23,324 bases of DNA from a virus. The stretch spans positions 1 to 23,324 of the IMG/VR virus record IMGVR_UViG_3300010160_000230. One strand, 5' to 3'. This document shows positions 8,302 to 15,411 of this stretch, piece after piece; positions within the stretch are counted from its first letter, which is position 1, and each line of letters opens with the position of its first letter. The notes beneath the pieces are model-generated. The model ran no database searches and was not told where the DNA came from. It saw nothing but the letters and a program-made list of their open reading frames with translations. The position numbers and the translations under genes are program-made.

Positions 8302-10196
8302 TACTTCTTTTTGTATTTAGCTTTAGCAGGTTCTTCATCAGGATTTATACGTTCAGGTCTTTTGAAAGGATTTTTTTCTCTGGTTTTTTCCTTTTCTTTT
8401 TCTTTGGTTTTTTCCTTTTCTTTAGTTCCAGGGTTTTTCATTGATTCTAACATTGAGTCCATAATTCTTTTTCTTAAAGAATACTGAGAATTATCGGAAT
8501 AATCAACACCTTTCATAAAAGGTTCGTCAACTTCATTATTAGCCTCATTTCTATTAAAAACACCACGACCACCACAAGAGTTACAATTCGAATTTCTTCC
8601 ATTACAAACTGGACACTCCATATAATCTTCATCATAATGACGCATATAGTCTATTGATTCTTCAGTACCATAACCATAATCACCATATTCATCATATCTA
8701 GCTTTAGCAGGTTCTTCATCAGGATTTATACGTTCAGGTCTTTTGAAAGGATTTTTTTCTCTAGTTTTTTCCTTTTCTTTTTCTTTGGTTTTTTCCTTTT
8801 CTTTAGTTCCAGGGTTTTTCATCTCTAAATAATCCATGTAATCTTCATCGTGACGATACATATAATCTTCTTCTTCAGTTTCACCATTAGCAATCATATC
8901 TAATTCTTTGATATCAGTTTTCAATGTATCAATTTCTTCCTCATCATAAAAAATTGGGTCCCCCACATTTTCAATAGGAAAATGTTCAGGAATATCATTA
9001 ATGTCTATATTGTTTGAAATATATAAATCATACCCACCTTCAACTTTCTCTAATTCTCCAAAAGGACCTTGATTTGGTAAACCATGTGACATATAGTCAA
9101 CCCCATCTTCATCATCCAATATTAAATCAAACTTTTCATCACCTCTCATAACTTCAATTGGTTCAGTTTCATCGCCACCAATTCCGTTATTCATACCAGA
9201 AATAATTTCTTCTTTTTCTTCTTCTGTTAATTCATCCCAAGAAGTCATTTTTTCATTGGAACCCATATAATCTATCGAGTCGTATTCTTGATAAGATTGT
9301 CTGTTTCTTCCTCTGCCCATGAAATCAGATTCTTCATCGGAACTTTTGTTTTTCCCTTTTTTAATTGACCTGATAATATCTCTTTTATCATTAGAATCCA
9401 TGTTCTCTAGGTCTAAAGCAGAAATAACACTTTTGGCAACCCATTTCATGGTATCAGAAGCTAAATCTTTAGTATCTCTGATTTTTTGACCTAACTTACC
9501 CGTCATTCGTTGGATATCTTTAATAGGATCATCCTCTAAATCATAATCTTCATCATCTTCATCGAATTCTTCGGTATCTTCTTCTTCGGTATCTTCCTCA
9601 CCATCAAAATCAAGTTCTTCTTCTGTACCTTCTTCACCTTCTTCTGTACCTTCCCCACCTTCTTCTGTATCTTCTTCTTCCATATCTTCCTCACCACCAA
9701 AATCAAATTCTTCCCCACCTTCTTCTGTATCTTCCTCACCACCAAAATCAAATTCTTCTTCTGTACCTTCTTCTTCAGTTTCACCAGAATCATCACCAAA
9801 ATCAGTTTCTTCTTCAGGTGCTGGTGTACTTTTCTTTTTCTTAGATTTCAACACAAACCTTTTTTCTGTTATAGCATCCGGTGAAAGCATGTTGTTATTT
9901 TCCTGAATACCATAAGATCTGTTAAAATCTTCAAACATGATATTAAGTCTTCTACTAGCCTCTTCATACGATTGGTATTGATTTTTTGTTTTATTCCCCA
10001 AACCACCAATATATTCATAATTGATACCGTCGGTAGATTCTTTAATAAAGTATTTTCTATTTTCTCTTACAATACCGTAAATTTTACCACTAGGTGATTT
10101 TTTTCTTAATTCAACAGTGGAATTAGTTGTTTGTTCGTTAATAGGTTTTTTAATGCCCATTAAATCTATCATTCTTTTTAAGCTTTTGTTTGTCAT
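8301..10196 (-). CDS. Acidic repeat protein with DnaJ-type zinc-finger motif, 631 aa
   Basis: Unknown function. Order of features: an N-terminal segment of about 100 residues (MTNKSLKRMIDLMGI...), a highly acidic Glu/Asp/Thr/Gly repeat tract (about 122-220), a long acidic low-complexity middle with recurring (I/V)DYM or EDYM motifs, two near-identical 41-residue Lys/Glu-rich blocks (about 458-499 and 585-626), and between them CPVCNG plus CNSCGGRG (about 527-545), a four-cysteine site resembling half of a DnaJ zinc finger. It is likely largely disordered. Repeats are recent at DNA level. Scaffold- or assembly-type roles are conceivable given the position upstream of packaging genes, but unproven. 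Confidence 0.8.
   Translation of the reverse strand: MTNKSLKRMIDLMGIKKPINEQTTNSTVELRKKSPSGKIYGIVRENRKYFIKESTDGINYEYIGGLGNKTKNQYQSYEEASRRLNIMFEDFNRSYGIQENNNMLSPDAITEKRFVLKSKKKKSTPAPEEETDFGDDSGETEEEGTEEEFDFGGEEDTEEGGEEFDFGGEEDMEEEDTEEGGEGTEEGEEGTEEELDFDGEEDTEEEDTEEFDEDDEDYDLEDDPIKDIQRMTGKLGQKIRDTKDLASDTMKWVAKSVISALDLENMDSNDKRDIIRSIKKGKNKSSDEESDFMGRGRNRQSYQEYDSIDYMGSNEKMTSWDELTEEEKEEIISGMNNGIGGDETEPIEVMRGDEKFDLILDDEDGVDYMSHGLPNQGPFGELEKVEGGYDLYISNNIDINDIPEHFPIENVGDPIFYDEEEIDTLKTDIKELDMIANGETEEEDYMYRHDEDYMDYLEMKNPGTKEKEKTKEKEKEKTREKNPFKRPERINPDEEPAKARYDEYGDYGYGTEESIDYMRHYDEDYMECPVCNGRNSNCNSCGGRGVFNRNEANNEVDEPFMKGVDYSDNSQYSLRKRIMDSMLESMKNPGTKEKEKTKEKEKEKTREKNPFKRPERINPDEEPAKAKYKKK
8318..8441 (-). 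repeat. Direct repeat copy A (124 bp), C-terminal block
   Basis: Matches 8699-8822 at 123 of 124 positions, with a single difference at 8382/8763 that is a synonymous Thr codon change. It encodes the MKNPGTKEKEK...EEPAKA block at the very C-terminus of the 631-aa protein. Confidence 0.95.
8699..8822 (-). repeat. Direct repeat copy B (124 bp), internal block
   Basis: Second copy, offset by 381 bp (127 codons) so the frame is kept. Its near identity suggests recent duplication or ongoing gene conversion inside the 631-aa gene. Confidence 0.95.
9568..9780 (-). repeat. Imperfect tandem repeat encoding the acidic tract
   Basis: Repeated words such as ttcttctgtatcttc and tcaccaccaaaatcaaattc recur several times. 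They encode alternating EEDTEEGGE and FDFGGEED units. Prone to slippage and length variation. Confidence 0.8.
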
Positions 10197-10217
10197 GTTT
10201 TTATATTTTATTTAATA

Positions 10218-10520
10218 TTATCTAATCGAAAAGGTTCCTTTTGCGTTTCCAGTGTCATTAGAAAGAGGGTTTTCCCAGAATCCAGTAGTTCCTGAAGTTG
10301 CTCCAAATTTTTTCCTGCCAATTAAGTAAACATCACCAGATGCACTTATTTGTGAAGCACTACTAATACCAACAGGTACCGTTATTGGACCACCAGCACC
10401 AGGTGATACGGCGGTTCCATTTATGGTTGCTGTAGCTCCGGCGGCTACCATGACACCAACGTACCAATAATTACTAAAATTGGAACCACTGACTGTGTGT
10501 ATTACATCTCCTTGTATCAT
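10218..10520 (-). CDS. Small Gly/Ala/Ser-rich, probably beta-structured protein
   Basis: 100 aa, MIQGDVIHTVSGSN... rich in Gly, Ala, Ser, Thr and Val, with few charged residues and no TM helix or signal peptide. The alternating pattern (VGVMVAAGATATINGTAV, GDVYLIGRKK) suggests an all-beta fold. Its base composition looks less AT-rich than its neighbours. It has its own GATATTTATA element at 10534-10543, so it may be strongly expressed. The composition is typical of small virion decoration or fibre-associated proteins, but I recognise no family; the structural role is inference. Confidence 0.78.
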   Translation of the reverse strand: MIQGDVIHTVSGSNFSNYWYVGVMVAAGATATINGTAVSPGAGGPITVPVGISSASQISASGDVYLIGRKKFGATSGTTGFWENPLSNDTGNAKGTFSIR

Positions 10521-10533
10521 TTTATTTTTATTT

Positions 10534-10543
10534 TATAAATATC
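10534..10543 (-). promoter_or_regulatory. Candidate promoter element upstream of the 100-aa gene
   Basis: GATATTTATA on the coding strand, ending 13 nt before the ATG at 10520. Same word as at the other late units. Confidence 0.5.
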
Positions 10544-10555
10544 TGTTAATTTGTA

Positions 10556-11344
10556 TTATTTTAATTTTTTACCTGTAGAGGGTAAAGAAACTGACCTATC
10601 GTACGCAACTGTTTTAATGTCCGACAACCTGTCCAACATACCGTTACGTCTTAAAACTTTAAAAACCATATTTTCAACCGAAAACTCACCGGTTCTATCT
10701 AAACCAGCTTGACGCATTTTTTTTATCTTATCTTTAATTTTATCTGTTTTTACAACAATTTCTTCATAATTTTTACTACTTTTCATTTCATCATATAAAT
10801 CGTCAATACCATCCATAATACGATTCGATTTTAACTTAACGTTTATATCATCAACTTTGATTGGTTTTTTTTCTGGTTTTATAATCCATTTATTTTTTAA
10901 AATAGAATAAACACCACTAGAAACATGTTCTTCACTGATATCTTGAACATAAAGTTCGACATCGTATCCATAAATTTTAACATCGTGATTTTGATTCCAA
11001 GAAGTGCTTTTAGTTTTAAGGAAATCTTGTACTAAATCCTCATCAACAGGTATTTCTTCATAATCCACTAAAATATGTAAATCAACATCAGAATATTCAG
11101 ACCAGTTATAATTAGCTAAACTACCCGTAAAGGTTACATCCTCAATATCAACATCATTAATTTCTAAACTTTCAAAATAATCATCAGCTATTTTAAGTAA
11201 ATTTTTTCTAATTTCAGGTTTTAAAGTCTCACCGTCCCAAATTTTAGGGTTTAATGTTTTTTGCATTTCAAAACCACTTAAATCAACATACCTGTCACTG
11301 GTTGTGACTTTTTTTACTTCCTTTATTAAATCATATTTTTTCAT
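10556..11344 (-). CDS. Nucleotidyltransferase-fold protein (Pol beta superfamily)
   Basis: 262 aa. The motif FTGSLANYNWSEYSDVDLHI (72-91) is the hallmark G-S then D-x-D of the polymerase-beta nucleotidyltransferase superfamily (G74-S75, D86, D88). A third carboxylate is likely in YGYDVELYVQ (D128 or E130). Such enzymes transfer NMP groups to proteins, RNA or small molecules; the target here is unknown. The C-terminal half is helical and basic (about 160-262). It is divergently transcribed from the plus-strand gene at 11389 across a 44-nt spacer containing a GTAATATTTATTA element (coding strand) near 11348-11360. Fold assignment is fairly firm, substrate is not. Confidence 0.83.
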   Translation of the reverse strand: MKKYDLIKEVKKVTTSDRYVDLSGFEMQKTLNPKIWDGETLKPEIRKNLLKIADDYFESLEINDVDIEDVTFTGSLANYNWSEYSDVDLHILVDYEEIPVDEDLVQDFLKTKSTSWNQNHDVKIYGYDVELYVQDISEEHVSSGVYSILKNKWIIKPEKKPIKVDDINVKLKSNRIMDGIDDLYDEMKSSKNYEEIVVKTDKIKDKIKKMRQAGLDRTGEFSVENMVFKVLRRNGMLDRLSDIKTVAYDRSVSLPSTGKKLK

Positions 11345-11371
11345 ATATTAATAAATATTACCAAAGTGATA

Positions 11372-11380
11372 GATATTTAT
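11372..11380 (+). promoter_or_regulatory. Candidate promoter element GATATTTAT for the plus-strand gene
   Basis: GATATTTAT lies 8 nt before the ATG at 11389 and is the only plus-strand copy used upstream of a gene. A degenerate opposite-strand copy at 11351-11360 faces the nucleotidyltransferase gene, so the 44-nt spacer is a compact divergent promoter region. Confidence 0.5.
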
Positions 11381-11388
11381 TAATTAAG

Positions 11389-11721
11389 ATGAAAAAGAAA
11401 ATTATTTTAACCGAAAGTCAAGTTAAAAAGTTGTTAGAGACTAGAGTTAATGATTTTAATTTAGAAGATATTACCCAAAAATTAGAGTCTATTGATTGTA
11501 GTGGTGCCGATTTAAAATATTTAGTGGCTAAAATTCTAAGGGGTTTTGGGTATAAAAACCTTAATGTCCTTTTTTTAGGCCATGATGAAATGACAAAACA
11601 TTTAAAATATTTGGTACATACGGAAGGTCCTATTTTTACATACAAAACAAGATCAGAAGTATCGTCTAACGACAGACCTTGTTTGACCATTTACGACGTT
11701 AGAGCTTACCAAGAAATTTAA
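11389..11721 (+). CDS. Hypothetical protein, 110 aa (only plus-strand gene)
   Basis: Not recognised. It begins MKKKIILTESQVKKLLE, a charged amphipathic leader of the '(I/L)TESQ..(K/R)L' type that I recall from other phage proteins. The remainder is a small alpha/beta-like sequence (CSGADLKYLVAKILRGFGY; NLNVLFLGHDEMTKHLKYLV). It runs against all neighbours, starting 44 nt from the divergent nucleotidyltransferase and ending convergently with a 4-nt overlap of the coiled-coil membrane protein's stop (11718-11721). A promoter-like GATATTTAT sits just upstream. Reading the opposite strand here gives a frame with no sensible start context, so the plus-strand call is preferred. Confidence 0.72.
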   Translation: MKKKIILTESQVKKLLETRVNDFNLEDITQKLESIDCSGADLKYLVAKILRGFGYKNLNVLFLGHDEMTKHLKYLVHTEGPIFTYKTRSEVSSNDRPCLTIYDVRAYQEI

Positions 11722-12407
11722 CCCCCACCATTTTCCTTAGTTCCAGTTGCGTATTTAATGCCCATTATAGTACCGACAATTGAAAAAGCGTTGGTTAACA
11801 AAATACTAAACATATTTGACCAGGTTGAACCTATAATTTGAGTATCTTGCTTTGTATATAAAGCCATCATATACATAAGAGTGGTGATAACTCCAGCACT
11901 TAAAATCACCCAAATAGCCACTTTCACAATAATGGATGCCAATTCATTTTGTGTTTTTTTCTGTAACAAATCTAAATCGTTTTCAGCATTCTTTTTTGCC
12001 GATTCTGCCGTTATTCTAGCTTCTTCAGATTTAATCATTTCATTTTGAAGCTCAATCTGTATTTTTTCGTTTTCTTTTTTCCATTCTATTAATTCACGAT
12101 TCTGATTTTCAATCTGTAACTTTTGGTTTTCAGCCTCTTTTAATGTTGTTTGAAGTTCTTCCATTATTTTTTGGTTGGCTTCATTTAAATCGGAAAGTTC
12201 TTTATTTTGTTGTTGAACTTGTTTAGTGACATCTAAACGTTTTTTTCTTAACTCATTATCTTTTTGTTTACAGGTTTTTAAATACTCTTGAAAATCAACA
12301 TCGTCTTCACCATCAATAAGTTTAGTGATATTACCTTCTAAACCTACACCTTTTTTCCCTAAAAGGTCTATTAAGGCCTTTCTAGTAACTTTTTCTAGTT
12401 TTATCAT
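11718..12407 (-). CDS. Coiled-coil membrane protein coupled to the two-component system
   Basis: 229 aa, no known family. A short N-terminal domain (MIKLEKVTRKALIDLLGKKG..., 1-44) precedes a long coiled coil (about 45-157, rich in Gln, Glu, Lys and Asn). Two TM helices follow at about 158-183 (IIVKVAIWVILSAGVITTLM) and 199-219, with a Gly-rich tail, giving a cytoplasmic rod anchored in the membrane. Its ATG shares a base with the receiver gene's stop (TAATG at 12405-12409), so it should be made together with the response regulator. As the receiver has no output domain, this protein is an attractive candidate for the output partner or effector, for example acting on the membrane. That is inference from linkage. 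Confidence 0.82.
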   Translation of the reverse strand: MIKLEKVTRKALIDLLGKKGVGLEGNITKLIDGEDDVDFQEYLKTCKQKDNELRKKRLDVTKQVQQQNKELSDLNEANQKIMEELQTTLKEAENQKLQIENQNRELIEWKKENEKIQIELQNEMIKSEEARITAESAKKNAENDLDLLQKKTQNELASIIVKVAIWVILSAGVITTLMYMMALYTKQDTQIIGSTWSNMFSILLTNAFSIVGTIMGIKYATGTKENGGG

Positions 12408-12844
12408 TATTTATAAATTTTAAACGGTGATGTTCTATTTTTATAACCTTCATAGTCTTTTCTAAACTCCTCCAACCTAGGTTCAATATCATCTGATTTT
12501 ATAATCCAGAATTGAGCACCCGCTTGAACCGCTTTTACCTGTTCTTCGGATTCATTAGATGAAGAAATAATTCCTATGATAACATGATTACCGTATTGAA
12601 AATTAATTCTTCTAACTAGTTCTATCCCATCGAAGGAAGATCCAATAATATTTAAATCTATAAATACACATTCAGGTTTCTCATCAACATTTTTGCCTTC
12701 ATACCATTTTTTAAACATTTTTTCTGCATCATCCGCACTATTCACAGATTTTAAGGACAAACTAATATCCAATAAAGAGCAAGCGTCTTCAAAAACTAAA
12801 TGAAATAAATTTTCATCATCGACCAATAAAATAGAATCTATCAT
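12407..12844 (-). CDS. Stand-alone response regulator receiver (CheY-like)
   Basis: 145 aa, a single REC domain. Conserved residues: acidic pair D9-D10 (ILLVDDEN), phosphoacceptor D63 in CVFIDLNIIGSSFDGIEL, Ser at the end of beta 4 (GIISSSN, about 94-96), and Lys116 in FWIIKSDD. The phosphorylation site is therefore complete. Only about 20 residues follow the domain, so there is no DNA-binding output; signalling must go through a protein partner. It lies 7 nt downstream of the histidine kinase stop and overlaps the membrane protein start by one base. The likely phosphodonor is the adjacent kinase. It is similar in organisation to CheY/Rcp1-type single-domain regulators. Confidence 0.93.
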   Translation of the reverse strand: MIDSILLVDDENLFHLVFEDACSLLDISLSLKSVNSADDAEKMFKKWYEGKNVDEKPECVFIDLNIIGSSFDGIELVRRINFQYGNHVIIGIISSSNESEEQVKAVQAGAQFWIIKSDDIEPRLEEFRKDYEGYKNRTSPFKIYK

Positions 12845-12851
12845 AATGTTT

Positions 12852-14606
12852 TTATTTAAATTTGATTTTTATTTTAGTACCTATTTCATTTTTTTCACAG
12901 GTAACACTAAATTTATGTTCTTTAAGGATTGCCAAACAAATACTCAACCCCAAACCAGAACCAGTTTCATTCTGATATTTTTTTCTTATGTAAGGTTCAG
13001 ATAGTTTATTAAAATCTTCTTGTGATAATCCTCTGCCGTTATCTTGAATGATCATCATATCGTCTTCCATAAATATTTTAACAAATTTTGTATCACTATC
13101 ATTATATTTTAAACCATTTCTGATTAAATTATCTATAGCTGTACAAAATAAAGATTCGTTAACATCGATTGTTATCAAATCACTAATGATTACTTGTTGT
13201 CTATAAGATGTCATTAATAAATACTCGTTTAAAATTATTTTGAGGTCACAGTTTGTTTTTTCAAGGACAACGTCTTTTTTAACTAAATTTGTGAATTCAT
13301 AAACACCTTTATAAACTTTTTGGGTATGTTGTAACCCTTCTTTAATCATTTTTAAGGGTGATTCTAATTTTAATTCCTTAATAACGTTAGGTTTTAATCG
13401 TCTTTCTAAAGAAGTAACACCTCTTGGTATATAAATATTGATACCTGAATGCATATCATGTCTTAAAATTTTTGCTGCATGTTCTAGATATGTGTTTTTC
13501 TTTTCTATTTCTTTATTGGTTTTTATGATATCGGTAATATCTTGACGGATAGATGTAAAACCCTCTAACTTACCGTTTTCATCGAAGATGGCTCGAATAT
13601 AAGTATCAACATAATACAGTGAACCGTCTTTAGATTTATTAGTGACAACATCATTCCAAATTTCACCTTTTAAAACTTTTTTATACATATCGGCCCAATA
13701 TTTTTTTGTTTGTTGACCAGAATTAACGATTTTATGGTTTTTACCGATAAGTTCTTCTAATGAATACCCAGAAACTTCTATAAATTTTTCATTTACATAA
13801 ACTAACTTTCCTTTATCGTCTGTAGCGGATATCAAAGTTGCTTTATCGATAAAATCCTCACTTTCTTTTATTTTTTTTAATAAATTATTGGTGTTTTTAA
13901 TTGAATACGTAAAAGAGTAAAGAGAGGATAACATTTGTGCGAAATTTATTTCCGCGTTATTCCATTCTCGACGTTTTAGACTTTCAATACAAATGACACC
14001 AATGACCTCACCTTTATACATAATTGGAATATCTAACATAGAATTAATACCTAAAGGTTTTAAATAGTTTTCAGTAAAACAAGAAGTGGCTTTATGACCC
14101 AAAGCGTCATTTGCGACAATTATTGGGTTTGTTTTTAATGTATCGAAATATGGTTTACAATCTTTTTCAAACAATTCAAAACCTTGATACCAATTTTTTT
14201 CGGAATTAATGTAAAGTTGTTGACAAACAATAGAATCTTTTGTTTTACCATATAACCAAATAGAACATCTATCCGTATCAATGGATTCGGTGACTTCTTT
14301 GGTTAATAATTTGGTCACTTTATTTATACCACCTTCATAGAATATTGGGTTGTGTGATTGTTCTATTACTTTTTCATTTAATTTTTTTGCGTACTTACCC
14401 AATTCAAGACTTTTTTTAATTTTTTGATTGTATTCTTGAACCAAAGACCAGAAAATAACTGAAAAAGATAAAAAACAAAAATATTCAACACCACGAGTTA
14501 TGGGGGTTGGTGACATCACACCTAAAAATAATGTTGTTTTAATAATAAAAAATGTGGACATTACAAATACCACAAAACCTAATTTTATTTTAAAACTTAA
14601 TCCCAT
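12852..14606 (-). CDS. Membrane sensor histidine kinase (2 TM, GAF, PAS, HATPase)
   Basis: 584 aa. Two TM helices (about 9-31 and 39-59) with a very short outside loop, then a GAF domain (about 95-235; MLDIPIMYKGEVIGVICIES), a PAS domain (about 255-365; GKLVYVNEKFIEVSGYSLEELIG in two parts, ending GFTSIRQDITD), an H-box with phosphoacceptor H383 (ILRHDMHSGIN), N-box (TAIDNLIRNGLKYND, 489-503), G1 (DNGRG, 522-526) and G2 (GSGLGLS). All kinase motifs are intact. The small periplasmic loop suggests cytoplasmic or membrane signals sensed via GAF/PAS. The ATG at 14606 shares a base with the stop of the cell-wall enzyme gene (TAATG), and the receiver follows after 7 nt. A complete histidine kinase inside a phage late region is unusual. 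Confidence 0.94.
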   Translation of the reverse strand: MGLSFKIKLGFVVFVMSTFFIIKTTLFLGVMSPTPITRGVEYFCFLSFSVIFWSLVQEYNQKIKKSLELGKYAKKLNEKVIEQSHNPIFYEGGINKVTKLLTKEVTESIDTDRCSIWLYGKTKDSIVCQQLYINSEKNWYQGFELFEKDCKPYFDTLKTNPIIVANDALGHKATSCFTENYLKPLGINSMLDIPIMYKGEVIGVICIESLKRREWNNAEINFAQMLSSLYSFTYSIKNTNNLLKKIKESEDFIDKATLISATDDKGKLVYVNEKFIEVSGYSLEELIGKNHKIVNSGQQTKKYWADMYKKVLKGEIWNDVVTNKSKDGSLYYVDTYIRAIFDENGKLEGFTSIRQDITDIIKTNKEIEKKNTYLEHAAKILRHDMHSGINIYIPRGVTSLERRLKPNVIKELKLESPLKMIKEGLQHTQKVYKGVYEFTNLVKKDVVLEKTNCDLKIILNEYLLMTSYRQQVIISDLITIDVNESLFCTAIDNLIRNGLKYNDSDTKFVKIFMEDDMMIIQDNGRGLSQEDFNKLSEPYIRKKYQNETGSGLGLSICLAILKEHKFSVTCEKNEIGTKIKIKFK

Positions 14607-15202
14607 TAAACAATATCTTTAGTTTCGATTAATGTATAAGTAAATGAATTGCCATGAATGTCTTTCGCCTTACGACAAATGGTCATAAAAGCATCAAAAT
14701 CGGTTGACTTTTTAAAAACTTGACAACCTTCAGACCAGTCTTCAACATAGGTAGAATCAGCCCCAGCTTTATGAATGTTAATTCCGTAAATACCTTCCGT
14801 AATTTTGTTTTCATCAAAAATCATATTACGATTAGGGTCACGATATACTTTAACATTTTTAGCCTGTTTTAACGCTTCGTACTTACCTTGGTGTAAACCA
14901 ATACCATGTGACCCACGGTATTGACCTTCGACTAATCTAGCGACACCAGCTGGGTTGTGATATTCCATAACACCCTTTTTCCCTGGATCAGTTGTTGATG
15001 GCCAAATATGGAACTTCCAAACACCATTTTCTTTATAAGAAATTGTTAACCAATCATCAAAAACATTGGTAACGTTTTGACCTGTCGATGAATTTCTAAT
15101 ACCTACGATATTGACATCATAACCTTTATTGGTTAAGTCTTCAAACCAAATATAACCTTTTGATTTAACAGCTTTTTCTACTTGTTCTCTTGTGTAACTC
15201 AT
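14606..15202 (-). CDS. L,D-transpeptidase-like cell-wall enzyme (putative endolysin)
   Basis: 198 aa with start at 15202 (MSYTREQVEKAVKSKGY). An upstream GTG at 15229 would extend it by nine residues, but that puts the GATATTTAT element at the start of the ORF, so 15202 is preferred. The motif INIHKAGADS...WSEGCQVF (H144; S157-x-G159-C160) matches the YkuD-like catalytic pattern H-x(n)-S-x-G-C used by L,D-transpeptidases, and 'WSAGCQ'-type phage lysis proteins. It should act on peptidoglycan peptides. There is no signal peptide, so release would need a holin; a two-TM candidate lies at 16209-16583. It is the first gene of the coupled unit with the histidine kinase, receiver and membrane protein. 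Confidence 0.82.
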   Translation of the reverse strand: MSYTREQVEKAVKSKGYIWFEDLTNKGYDVNIVGIRNSSTGQNVTNVFDDWLTISYKENGVWKFHIWPSTTDPGKKGVMEYHNPAGVARLVEGQYRGSHGIGLHQGKYEALKQAKNVKVYRDPNRNMIFDENKITEGIYGINIHKAGADSTYVEDWSEGCQVFKKSTDFDAFMTICRKAKDIHGNSFTYTLIETKDIV

Positions 15203-15218
15203 AATACTTATTTTTAAA

Positions 15219-15227
15219 ATAAATATC
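15219..15227 (-). promoter_or_regulatory. Candidate promoter element GATATTTAT for the endolysin/two-component unit
   Basis: GATATTTAT on the coding strand, 16 nt before the ATG at 15202. Its position argues against the alternative GTG start at 15229. Confidence 0.5.
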
Positions 15228-15242
15228 ACGAGATTTACGTTT

Positions 15243-15359
15243 TTAGTATTTACTTTTTATTTTACGATAAGTTTCGTAGTCAATAAATTGCGTATCTCCA
15301 TTGGGTGACATAACTATATAACCACCCTCAACTTTTTTTATTATAGAAATTTCCCACAT
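15243..15359 (-). CDS. Small protein, 38 aa
   Basis: ATG at 15359 (MWEISIIKKVEGGYIVMSPN) to TAA at 15243. A compact basic/hydrophobic sequence with a beta-hairpin look (KKVEGGYIVMSPNGDTQFIDYETYRK). It fills the gap between the GH16 gene and the endolysin and fits the reading direction of its neighbours. Function unknown. Very short, so confidence is moderate; the amino-acid composition is protein-like rather than random AT-rich translation. Confidence 0.6.
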   Translation of the reverse strand: MWEISIIKKVEGGYIVMSPNGDTQFIDYETYRKIKSKY

Positions 15360-15392
15360 AGTTTTATTTTTTATGGATTAATAATATTAAAT

Positions 15393-15410
15393 TTTGATGT
15401 AAACATCAAA
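15393..15410 (-). other. Perfect hairpin after the GH16 stop codon
   Basis: 7-bp inverted repeat (15393-15399 and 15404-15410) with a 4-nt loop, two bases beyond the GH16 TGA. It is followed on the minus strand by ATTTAATATT rather than a clean T-run, so it is a weak terminator or RNA 3'-end stabiliser at best. Confidence 0.45.
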
Positions 15411-15411
15411 C

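Noticed and set aside
11418-11690. Minus-strand 90-codon frame opposite the 110-aa gene
   Set aside because: Less protein-like, no promoter element in its direction, and it would be nested inside the better-supported plus-strand gene.
15202-15229. GTG start extending the endolysin by nine residues
   Set aside because: The promoter-like GATATTTAT would lie at the very beginning of the ORF, and the ATG at 15202 begins the conserved-looking domain.
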